Assembly (NCBI GenBank): GCA_946477805.1
Contig: CAMKZP010000066.1
Span: 1-11,299, forward strand
DNA from: an uncultured Enterobacter sp.
GTDB lineage: Bacteria; Pseudomonadota; Gammaproteobacteria; Enterobacterales; Enterobacteriaceae
DNA: 11,299 nt
Direction of reading: 5' to 3'
This document shows, in pieces, positions 1-5,326 of the stretch. The notes below the pieces were generated by a model that saw only the letters and a list, made by a program, of their open reading frames with translations, did not search any database and was not told the origin of the DNA. Both the position numbers and the translations under genes were made by a program. How positions within the stretch are numbered: position 1 is the stretch's first letter; each line of letters opens with the position of its first letter.

Positions 1-25
1 AGCGTCAGATGTGTATAAGAGACAG
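1..25. other. Residual Nextera (Tn5) sequencing adapter, not genomic
   Basis: Bases 7-25 are AGATGTGTATAAGAGACAG, the 19-bp hyperactive Tn5 mosaic end. Bases 1-6 (AGCGTC) are the bases that precede it in the Nextera read-1 adapter. The ssb reading frame begins directly after base 25. This is seen directly. The interpretation is untrimmed library adapter at a contig end, rather than a natural Tn5 end, because the bases before the mosaic end are synthetic adapter sequence and not IS50. Confidence 0.96.
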
Positions 26-71
26 GTCTAATGAACCGCCAATGGACTTTGACGACGATATCCCGTTCTGA
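26..71 (+). CDS. ssb: Single-stranded DNA-binding protein SSB, C-terminal tail only (5' partial)
   Basis: Only the end of the gene is present. From base 27 the frame reads SNEPPMDFDDDIPF and stops with TGA at 69-71. This is the conserved acidic SSB tail (MDFDDDIPF), through which SSB recruits partner proteins such as exonuclease I, RecO, RecQ, PriA and the polymerase III chi subunit. The OB-fold domain and most of the linker lie outside the contig, cut off at the adapter junction. Base 26 is probably the last base of the preceding proline codon. The next gene, yjcB, points back at ssb, as in E. coli, where ssb and yjcB are convergent. The identification rests on 14 residues, but these are highly specific and the gene order agrees. 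Confidence 0.93.
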
Positions 72-87
72 TTTTCAGCTGCGAGAT

Positions 88-118
88 AAAAAAACCCAGA
101 TGAGAGTCTGGGTTTTTT
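88..118. terminator. Bidirectional intrinsic terminator between ssb and yjcB
   Basis: The arms AAAACCCAGA (91-100) and TCTGGGTTTT (107-116) pair perfectly around the loop TGAGAG. A T-run follows on the plus strand, and the A-run at 88-94 gives a T-run on the minus strand. It can therefore end ssb transcripts rightward and yjcB transcripts leftward. Confidence 0.9.
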
Positions 119-130
119 GTTTTCAGAGTA

Positions 131-412
131 TCAGGTTATGACCATCGGCCAGTCTGGCGGGGTATGGCTCATCGCTTCGACCATCACCACCTTGACGTTT
201 TCCCAGATGGTTGCAATATCCAGCAGGGTGATCCCCAGCAGGCCGGTCGCGAACCAGCAGGCTGCGCCAACGCCCAGCAGGGTGCTGATCACCGCCAGAC
301 CGGCGTAGTCAGCTTTACGAAACTGAATGTTCAGCGTGCTGGCTAAAAACATCAAAACCGCGCTGAACAGTGGCCAGCGCAGGAGAACCATGCTGGTAGT
401 AATGGTTGCCAT
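131..412 (-). CDS. yjcB: YjcB family membrane protein, unknown function
   Basis: This 93-residue protein closely resembles E. coli YjcB in length and in recognisable stretches such as VLLRW, MFLASTLNI and WFATGLLGIT, ending PPDWPMVIT. Two or three hydrophobic segments (about residues 8-27, 37-55 and 57-70) suggest a small inner-membrane protein. No catalytic motif is visible and the function is unknown. I chose the ATG at 412 because GAGG lies about 9 nt upstream and the length then equals that of the E. coli protein; a TTG 18 bases further upstream has no convincing ribosome binding site. The gene converges on ssb, and the two share the terminator at 88-118. A strong CRP-like palindrome centred about 71 bp upstream may control it. 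Confidence 0.9.
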   Translation of the reverse strand: MATITTSMVLLRWPLFSAVLMFLASTLNIQFRKADYAGLAVISTLLGVGAACWFATGLLGITLLDIATIWENVKVVMVEAMSHTPPDWPMVIT

Positions 413-475
413 AAAACCCATCCTCGACAAAACAGACGAACTGGAATGAAACGATGTTTCTGGTTACAAAATATG

Positions 476-491
476 TGTGAACTATATCACA
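476..491. promoter_or_regulatory. CRP (cAMP receptor protein) binding site
   Basis: TGTGA-ACTATA-TCACA matches both conserved half-sites of the CRP consensus exactly, with the correct 6-bp spacing. The centre is 71 bp upstream of the yjcB start and about 370 bp upstream of the cyclase start, so yjcB is the nearer target. On the plus strand, TTGCTC (493-498) and TGTAAT (518-523) are weak promoter elements downstream of it. Direct effects on either gene are inference. Confidence 0.65.
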
Positions 492-726
492 CTTGCTCTT
501 TTATTCGCCAGTGTCGGTGTAATGAAAATGGTGGGATTTATAGCTTTGGAAAATATATCGTCGCTGCCTGATTGTCCATTTTCCCCACTCTTCATAATGA
601 ATTCATCGGGATAGCGAAACCTCTGCAATACGACTTAAGTTGTATAATATTTACAGCATTAAGCCTATGGATTATGCTTGACTGGACACATATGTGCACC
701 CGTTAAAAATAATACAGATATATGAA

Positions 727-756
727 TTGACTGGTTTTTTTATTATCTTGTACGCT
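727..756 (+). promoter_or_regulatory. Candidate promoter for the diguanylate cyclase
   Basis: A TTGACT -35 (727-732) and a TACGCT -10 (751-756) are separated by 18 bp, which would give a 5' leader of about 90 nt. The -10 is weak. The perfect TATAAT at 643-648, which lacks a good -35, is an alternative. Low confidence. Confidence 0.25.
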
Positions 757-851
757 TATTTTTACACTCAGCATGTTATTAGATCCCCTTTATGTTTTTA
801 ATCTGAATTATGTTTTGCGGTTGCAGTCTCGATTAATGACCTGCGAAAAAA

Positions 852-2255
852 ATGATGAAAGAAAAAAGACGCGAGATTGTTAACGACAGTACGCAGGCGC
901 TGCACGCGCTGGCGAAGCTGATGCCCGTACTCAACGCCCAGTGTTCGCTGGCGGAAATGCTGGAAACCATCAATAAGGTCTTGGGCTCAACGCTTGCCTG
1001 GGTCAGCGTTGATAACAACGGGCAGCAGCGCGTGGTCTGCGCGGGTGACGTTACCTGCCATTCGTTTAACGTCGCTGATTTTCTGGCGAGTACCCTGCTG
1101 CAGCGGCATCATCACTCCTGGCGCGTGGTCTACTGGAAAGAGAATATTGGTCAGGCGATTTTTCCTGCGCAACATCCCGGCTATTCGCAGCTGCAAAGCG
1201 GGGTGCTGTGCAAACTCTCCACTCATGACTGGCATTGCAGCGGCTATTTCTTTTTAGCCTTTAATGAAAAGCTAACCTCTCTGCCGGTGCTTAAAAATAT
1301 CGTGGTAATACTGGTCGAAAAATTAAAGGACTATTTCGCAGAGATCATTGCCCGGGAAAAAACCGCACAAGAGATGCAGCGGGTCGTTACCCAGTACAAA
1401 ACCTTATTTGAACGCGCTCCGGTGCTGATGAATGCGTTCGACAGGCACAACCGCTGCGTGCTGTGGAACGCCGAGTGCGAAAAAGTGTTTGGCTGGAGCA
1501 TGACGGAGATCAGTACGCACGCCGATCCGCTGACGCTGTTTTACCCCGATCCCGAAGAGCGACGACGGGTGCGGGAGTCCGTTCATATTTCACCCCTCAA
1601 AGATATGTATGAATGGCACCCGGTGCATAAAGACGGGACGCCGTTAACTATCCTCTGGTCAAATATTCTCCTGCCGGATAACTCAATTCTCAATATTGGC
1701 CTGGACATTACCGAGCGTAAAAAAGCGGAACAGCAGCTGGCGGTGAAGGCCACCACTGACGATCTCACCGGCTGTTTTAACCGTTCTGCGATTTTACAGC
1801 AGCTCAAGGTGGCGCTGGCGGCAAGCTCACGGCAGGATGCCAACAGCCATTTCAGCGTGCTGATGTTTGACCTGGATTACTTCAAGCTGATTAACGATGA
1901 GTGGGGCCATCAGGTGGGCGATGCGGCGCTGATCCACTTTTGCGAACAAATCAGAGCGTTAAGCCCGGCAGGCTCTGCGCTGGGCCGCGTGGGCGGTGAA
2001 GAGTTTTTACTGCTGCTGATGGGGACTGATGGCGAAGCGGCCACGCGTTTATCCGCCCGGCTGCGTGCCGCGCTTATCAGCAAACCGCTGCAGGTGGGAG
2101 ATAACGCGATCGTGCTCTCATTTAGTGCCGGAGTGGTTAACGTCTTTCAGGGTCAGCGCGATACCTCAGCATTACTGACGCGTGCCGATAACGCTTTATA
2201 TGATGCCAAACGAACGGGAAGAGGAAAAACGGTCATCGCGTCTGATTATTTATAA
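852..2255 (+). CDS. Diguanylate cyclase with GAF-like and PAS sensor domains
   Basis: This predicted cytoplasmic protein of 467 residues would condense two GTP into cyclic di-GMP. Residues about 10-165 resemble a GAF-type sensor. A short helical linker (about 155-185) leads to a PAS domain (about 184-293) ending in the usual ITERKKAEQQL signature. The GGDEF domain follows (about 298-463), with TTDDLTGCFNR, FDLDYFKLINDEWGH and an intact GGEEF active site at 381-385. The allosteric I-site RxxD that normally lies five residues before GGEEF reads PAGS, so product inhibition at that site is probably lost. No membrane segment is seen. The start is one of two adjacent ATGs with only a poor purine-rich ribosome binding site. 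E. coli K-12 has no gene here, so this looks accessory. The next gene is a c-di-GMP phosphodiesterase on the same strand, 329 bp away. The ligands of the sensor domains cannot be read from sequence. Confidence 0.9.
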   Translation: MMKEKRREIVNDSTQALHALAKLMPVLNAQCSLAEMLETINKVLGSTLAWVSVDNNGQQRVVCAGDVTCHSFNVADFLASTLLQRHHHSWRVVYWKENIGQAIFPAQHPGYSQLQSGVLCKLSTHDWHCSGYFFLAFNEKLTSLPVLKNIVVILVEKLKDYFAEIIAREKTAQEMQRVVTQYKTLFERAPVLMNAFDRHNRCVLWNAECEKVFGWSMTEISTHADPLTLFYPDPEERRRVRESVHISPLKDMYEWHPVHKDGTPLTILWSNILLPDNSILNIGLDITERKKAEQQLAVKATTDDLTGCFNRSAILQQLKVALAASSRQDANSHFSVLMFDLDYFKLINDEWGHQVGDAALIHFCEQIRALSPAGSALGRVGGEEFLLLLMGTDGEAATRLSARLRAALISKPLQVGDNAIVLSFSAGVVNVFQGQRDTSALLTRADNALYDAKRTGRGKTVIASDYL

Positions 2256-2584
2256 AGCAGGGCGGGAACCTGTTACAGGAAAATTCACGCTTCTGCTGCT
2301 GTACTTTTTTCATGCTGATACAAGTTTGCTTTAATCAACGATCCGCCGCTGTGTTATCTTAAATCATCCCCGTAAACTGGATAATTATTTCCCTAATAGA
2401 AACGAAACCAATACTTTCAGTTTAGCTTACGGAAAAATATTATCGTCATAACGGAAATTAAGATTTTTAATACCAAAAGTCAGTTGCTAACTTCGCATGA
2501 TTCATGCAACGTAATCACCTGTTTATCAAAGCATCCGGCCTTCATTACTACAGGCGTATAAAATGCAGGGATATAGGGCGGGAA
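2256..2584. other. Intergenic region upstream of pdeC
   Basis: 329 bp, AT-rich, with no convincing gene and no clear T-tailed terminator for the upstream cyclase; the only hairpin near its stop codon is the short CCTGTTACAGG (2269-2279). It includes a candidate pdeC promoter (2415-2443), an extended -10-like TGTTATCTT (2352-2360) and the 13-bp inverted repeat GCATGATTCATGC (2495-2507). Confidence 0.5.
2415..2443 (+). promoter_or_regulatory. Candidate promoter for pdeC
   Basis: TTTCAG (2415-2420), a 17-bp spacer and TATTAT (2438-2443, five of six consensus bases) would start transcription near 2450. That leaves a leader of about 135 nt that includes the GCATGA/TCATGC inverted repeat. The -35 is weak. 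Confidence 0.4.
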
Positions 2585-4150
2585 ATGAATCGTAGCGCGC
2601 GGCGCAAGATGCTCAGGGTGGTAGGGATCATCATGGTAGTTATGCTGCCGGTGATGCTTGCGCTATGGTTTGCCCAGCTCAGAGCCGTGACGGAAACAAG
2701 CGCCCAGCTAAGTACATTTGCCGAACTGGCTTTAGACAAAACTGAACTGGTTATACAACAGGTTGATTTAGCACGGGATGAAGCTGAAAAATATCAGGGT
2801 CAACTGTGTACGCCAGAACATCGTCAATATATGTTGAACGTGGTTCGTGGGCGCCTGTTTGTCGCTGATTTAATTTATGCAGAGGGTCAGAATTTTCTCT
2901 GCTCAACCGTTTCCACCCCAGATCATCCTTACGTTATACCCACTGCCAATTACAAACGTAAACCCGACGTTGCCGTCTATTATTATCGCGATACGCCCTT
3001 TTTTGCTGGTTATAAAATGACGTATATGCAGCGCGGAAATTATGTCGTGGTGGTCAACCCGCTTTCTTACAGCGAAGTGATGTCAGCCGATCGTTCCCTG
3101 TCATGGGGGGTATATGACACGGTAACAAACGCCTTCTTTTCAGTCAGCCAGAAAGCCAATATTTCATTATTAAATTCGCTGATTCAACATAAGGAATCGA
3201 CATTTCAAAAGGATGACCGTTTTTACACAATAGTAAAATCGGATAAACGTCCAATTGCCGCCATTGTTTCCACCTCTTCTCAGCGTTTTTATGAAACGTT
3301 TTATCACCAGGCTACGCTGACGTTACCGCTGGGGATGATTTGCAGCATTATTATTTTGCTGGTGTGGTCACGTGCGCATCGTGAGCTCAACTCGCCCGGG
3401 CGACTGCTGCACCGGGCGCTTAATACCCGCCAGCTTCGGGTCCATTATCAGCCCATTATTGATATCAAAAATAACCAGTGCGTGGGTGCGGAGGCGTTAT
3501 TACGCTGGCCCGGTTTTAACGGCCAGGTCATGAGCCCGGCGGAATTTATACCGCTGGCCGAAAAAGAGGGAATGATCGAGCGTATTACGGATTACGTGGT
3601 CGAAGAAGTGTTCAGCGACCTGGGCCATTTCCTGGCTGCCCATCCGCAGCTCTATATTTCGATCAACCTGTCGGCGTCAGATTTCCACTCGTCGCGCCTG
3701 ATCGCCATGATTTCCGACAAGGCCCGGCTTTACGCCGTGCGCGCGCAGCAGATCAAAATCGAAGTGACCGAGCGCGGGTTTATCGATGTTCCTAAAACCA
3801 CGCCGGTGATTCAGGCGTTCCGCCAGGCGGGCTATGAGGTGGCGATTGATGATTTCGGCACCGGCTACTCGAACCTGCACAACCTCTATTCCCTGAACGT
3901 CGATATTCTCAAAATCGATAAATCGTTTGTTGATACCTTAACCACCAACAGCACCAGCCACCTGATTGCCGAACACATTATCGAGATGGCGCAGAGCCTG
4001 CGCCTGAAAACCATCGCCGAGGGCGTCGAAACGGCGGAGCAGGTAAGCTGGCTGTTAAAGCGTGGCGTGCAGTATTGTCAGGGATGGCACTTCGCGAAAG
4101 CGATGCCGCCGCAGGAGTTCATGACCTGGCAGCAGCAGCCTTTGCACTGA
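2585..4150 (+). CDS. pdeC: Cyclic di-GMP phosphodiesterase PdeC (YjcC), CSS-motif/EAL
   Basis: This inner-membrane enzyme hydrolyses c-di-GMP to pGpG. From this start it has 521 residues, close to the roughly 528 of E. coli PdeC. A membrane helix (about 10-31) is followed by a periplasmic CSS-type sensor domain with Cys75 (QLCTP) and Cys106 (FLCST), a second helix (about 245-262) and a cytoplasmic EAL domain. The EAL motif is E303-A304-L305, and the usual catalytic set is visible: INLSASD, KIEVTE, IDDFGTGYS, ILKIDKSF, IAEGVET and YCQG. In E. coli the disulfide state of the periplasmic cysteines controls activity and proteolysis; the same is inferred here. The eponymous CSS motif reads CST. 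I chose ATG 2585 because it gives an N-terminus like that of E. coli and is preceded by GGGCGGG; the frame is open 27 codons further upstream to an ATG at 2504. The gene ends 5 bp before the convergent soxS stop. Confidence 0.95.
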   Translation: MNRSARRKMLRVVGIIMVVMLPVMLALWFAQLRAVTETSAQLSTFAELALDKTELVIQQVDLARDEAEKYQGQLCTPEHRQYMLNVVRGRLFVADLIYAEGQNFLCSTVSTPDHPYVIPTANYKRKPDVAVYYYRDTPFFAGYKMTYMQRGNYVVVVNPLSYSEVMSADRSLSWGVYDTVTNAFFSVSQKANISLLNSLIQHKESTFQKDDRFYTIVKSDKRPIAAIVSTSSQRFYETFYHQATLTLPLGMICSIIILLVWSRAHRELNSPGRLLHRALNTRQLRVHYQPIIDIKNNQCVGAEALLRWPGFNGQVMSPAEFIPLAEKEGMIERITDYVVEEVFSDLGHFLAAHPQLYISINLSASDFHSSRLIAMISDKARLYAVRAQQIKIEVTERGFIDVPKTTPVIQAFRQAGYEVAIDDFGTGYSNLHNLYSLNVDILKIDKSFVDTLTTNSTSHLIAEHIIEMAQSLRLKTIAEGVETAEQVSWLLKRGVQYCQGWHFAKAMPPQEFMTWQQQPLH

Positions 4151-4155
4151 GCGCA

Positions 4156-4482
4156 TTAGTTCAGCTGGTGGCGGTAATCGCTTGGCGTGCGATCGAACTC
4201 GCGGCGGAACACGCGGGAGAAGGTTTGCTGCGATACGTAGCCAAGATCCATCGCGATATCAAAAATGGGCCGCTGCGTAGAGCGTAGCGCCTGTGCTGCC
4301 AGCAGCAGCCTGCGCTGGCGGATATACTCACCCAGCGTCTGATGCATGACGGTGCGGAACATTCTCTGTAAATACCATTTCGAATAGCCCGACTTTTTAG
4401 CGACCACATCAATGTTCAACGGTTGGTCGATATGTTCATCAATCCATTCAATAAGCGTCTGAATAATTTGCTGATGCGACAT
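4156..4482 (-). CDS. soxS: SoxS, AraC-family activator of the superoxide response
   Basis: At 108 residues it is one longer than E. coli SoxS and nearly identical over long stretches. It is a stand-alone AraC-type DNA-binding domain with two helix-turn-helix motifs. The first is around residues 24-45 (VVAKKSGYSKWYLQRMF); the second is around 74-97 (DIAMDLGYVSQQTFSRVF), followed by the family signature FDRTPSDYR. SoxS is made when oxidised SoxR activates its promoter, and then recruits RNA polymerase to soxbox promoters such as those of sodA, zwf, fpr and micF. The ATG at 4482 matches the E. coli N-terminus (MSHQ) and is preceded by AGAGAGG; an upstream in-frame ATG at 4506 is unlikely. It is divergent from soxR and convergent with pdeC. 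No terminator is seen after its stop codon. Confidence 0.97.
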   Translation of the reverse strand: MSHQQIIQTLIEWIDEHIDQPLNIDVVAKKSGYSKWYLQRMFRTVMHQTLGEYIRQRRLLLAAQALRSTQRPIFDIAMDLGYVSQQTFSRVFRREFDRTPSDYRHQLN

Positions 4483-4541
4483 AAGGTTGCCTCTCTGGAG
4501 ATACATCTTTCTCTGTTGATTCGTCGTTTTCTCTGCGGGGG

Positions 4542-4572
4542 AGTATAATTCCTCAAGTTAACTTGAGGTAAA
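4542..4572 (-). promoter_or_regulatory. soxS promoter with SoxR operator
   Basis: On the minus strand, TTTACC (-35, 4567-4572) and TATACT (-10, 4542-4547) are 19 bp apart. This over-long spacing is typical of MerR-family-activated promoters. The perfect 18-bp palindrome CCTCAAGTTAACTTGAGG (4551-4568) lies within the promoter and equals the known E. coli SoxR site. SoxR with an oxidised [2Fe-2S] cluster distorts this DNA to allow soxS transcription. Confidence 0.96.
4544..4549 (+). promoter_or_regulatory. Candidate soxR -10 element overlapping the soxS -10
   Basis: TATAAT matches the consensus exactly on the plus strand, and its predicted start site falls inside the SoxR palindrome. This agrees with SoxR limiting its own expression. 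No good -35 is seen at the normal spacing (TCGTCG at 4521-4526). The element overlaps four bases of the soxS -10 on the other strand. Confidence 0.5.
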
Positions 4573-4580
4573 GAGGTTTT

Positions 4581-5039
4581 ATGGAAAAGAGATTGCCGCG
4601 AATTAAAGCGCTCTTAACACCCGGTGAAGTGGCAAAGCGCAGCGGCGTGGCGGTATCGGCGCTCCACTTCTATGAAAGCAAAGGGCTAATTAAAAGCATC
4701 CGTAACGGGGGAAACCAGCGGCGCTATACCCGTGACGTGCTGCGTTACGTCGCGATTATCAAGATTGCGCAACGCATTGGGATCCCCCTGGCGACTATCG
4801 GCGATGCCTTCGGCGTGCTGCCGGAGGGACATACCCTGAGCGCGAAAGAGTGGAAGCACCTTTCGTCCCAGTGGCGGGAGGAGCTGGACCGGCGTATTCA
4901 CACTCTGGTTGCGCTGCGCGATGAGCTGGACGGCTGCATTGGGTGCGGGTGTTTGTCACGCAGCGACTGCCCGCTGCGAAACCCCGGCGACAGGCTGGGC
5001 GAGCAGGGTACGGGCGCGCGGCTGCTGGAGGAGGAGTGA
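4581..5039 (+). CDS. soxR: SoxR, redox-sensing MerR-family regulator
   Basis: This 152-residue homodimeric regulator is close to the 154 of E. coli. An N-terminal winged helix (about 12-80: LTPGEVAKRSGVAVSALHFYE and NGGNQRRYTRDVLRY) binds the palindrome in the soxS promoter, and a dimerisation helix runs from about 85 to 115. Cys119, Cys122, Cys124 and Cys130 in CIGCGCLSRSDC hold the [2Fe-2S] cluster. Oxidation of the cluster by redox-cycling drugs or nitric oxide turns soxS on. All four ligands are present, so the sensor should work. AGAGG sits 4 bp before the ATG. The C-terminus ends GARLLEEE, slightly different from E. coli. The gene terminates in the hairpin at 5065-5099, shared with the antisense-facing SraL RNA. 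Confidence 0.98.
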   Translation: MEKRLPRIKALLTPGEVAKRSGVAVSALHFYESKGLIKSIRNGGNQRRYTRDVLRYVAIIKIAQRIGIPLATIGDAFGVLPEGHTLSAKEWKHLSSQWREELDRRIHTLVALRDELDGCIGCGCLSRSDCPLRNPGDRLGEQGTGARLLEEE

Positions 5040-5061
5040 GATTGTGCGACAAAAAGCATGA

Positions 5062-5205
5062 TAAAAACTAAAGCGCCACAGAGGGCGCTTTAGTTTATTC
5101 CCGGTCTTTGTCTTTCTCTCTATCCCGCTGGCTCACGGGAGGGTTTCCCCCGACATCAGCACCCCTCATGTCGAGCAAGTGGAGGAGGTTCCGGTTTGTG
5201 CTGAC
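5062..5205 (-). ncRNA. sraL: SraL (RyjA) small RNA
   Basis: SraL is known in E. coli and Salmonella as a sigma-S-dependent Hfq-binding RNA of about 140 nt. It lies just downstream of soxR on the opposite strand and shares the soxR terminator. Here the minus strand has TAGAAT (5212-5217) about 7 nt before a predicted start near 5205. A transcript from there to the hairpin with its T-run near 5062 would be about 144 nt. The body is structured: a 7-bp stem pairs 5198-5204 with 5156-5162, and pyrimidine-rich and C-rich stretches lie within. Reported roles in Salmonella are repression of tig (trigger factor) and protection of the rho leader. The call rests on position, strand, length, promoter and terminator; I could not align it to a reference. 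Exact ends are estimates. Confidence 0.78.
5065..5099. terminator. Bidirectional terminator shared by soxR and SraL
   Basis: A perfect 13-bp stem pairs AAACTAAAGCGCC (5065-5077) with GGCGCTTTAGTTT (5084-5096) around a 6-nt loop. The plus strand continues TTTATTC and the minus strand TTTTTATC, so each strand has a U-tract. Confidence 0.93.
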
Positions 5206-5211
5206 ACTTTA

Positions 5212-5217
5212 ATTCTA
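5212..5217 (-). promoter_or_regulatory. Candidate -10 of the SraL promoter
   Basis: TAGAAT on the minus strand, followed by TAA, with no recognisable -35 at 17 bp. A missing -35 is compatible with the sigma-S dependence reported for SraL. It places the transcript start near 5205. Confidence 0.5.
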
Positions 5218-5233
5218 CGCAAAGCCCTGCTTT

Positions 5234-5258
5234 TCGCCAGCGTCACTGGCGACTTTTT
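5234..5258 (+). terminator. Possible second terminator upstream of the GST gene
   Basis: TCGCCAG (5234-5240) pairs with CTGGCGA (5246-5252) around a 5-nt loop and is followed by CTTTTT. It looks like an intrinsic terminator on the plus strand. It lies between the SraL promoter and the GST gene, so it may catch read-through from soxR. No plus-strand gene ends immediately before it. Confidence 0.4.
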
Positions 5259-5292
5259 CGCCAAAAATTTTTCGCGATGTTGTTCGATTTTC

Positions 5293-5298
5293 TATAGT
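5293..5298 (+). promoter_or_regulatory. Candidate -10 for the glutathione S-transferase gene
   Basis: TATAGT, 28 bp before the ATG, fits a short leader containing the CAGGAG ribosome binding site. The region upstream at -35 (TTTCGC) is poor. Confidence 0.3.
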
Positions 5299-5326
5299 TA
5301 ATAAGTATGAATCACAGGAGAACATC

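Larger units (their letters stand above)
413..851. other. AT-rich intergenic region between yjcB and the diguanylate cyclase
   Basis: About 440 bp without a convincing gene, clearly richer in A and T than its surroundings. It holds a CRP-type palindrome (476-491), an isolated perfect TATAAT at 643-648, the 10-bp palindromes ATGAATTCAT (597-606) and CACATATGTG (687-696), and the octamer TTGACTGG twice (678-685 and 727-734). Both yjcB and the cyclase must be transcribed from here, in opposite directions. No strong hairpin with a T-run is seen. Confidence 0.6.

Noticed and set aside
1..71. Natural Tn5/IS50 insertion disrupting ssb
   Set aside because: The bases before the mosaic end are synthetic Nextera adapter sequence and not IS50. 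ssb is essential, and the position is the contig edge.
431..851. A hidden small gene or phage remnant in the AT-rich gap before the cyclase
   Set aside because: No frame with a ribosome binding site and a recognisable product was found. The stretch contains only promoter-like elements and short palindromes.
2269..2279. CCTGTTACAGG as a terminator for the diguanylate cyclase
   Set aside because: The stem is only 4 bp with a 3-nt loop and is followed by AAAATT, not a T-run, on the plus strand.
2495..2510. Possible SoxS binding site (GCATGATTCATGCAA) upstream of pdeC
   Set aside because: The GCAY and CAA parts are 8 bp apart instead of the 7 needed for a soxbox. The bases are better described as a simple inverted repeat GCATGA-T-TCATGC.
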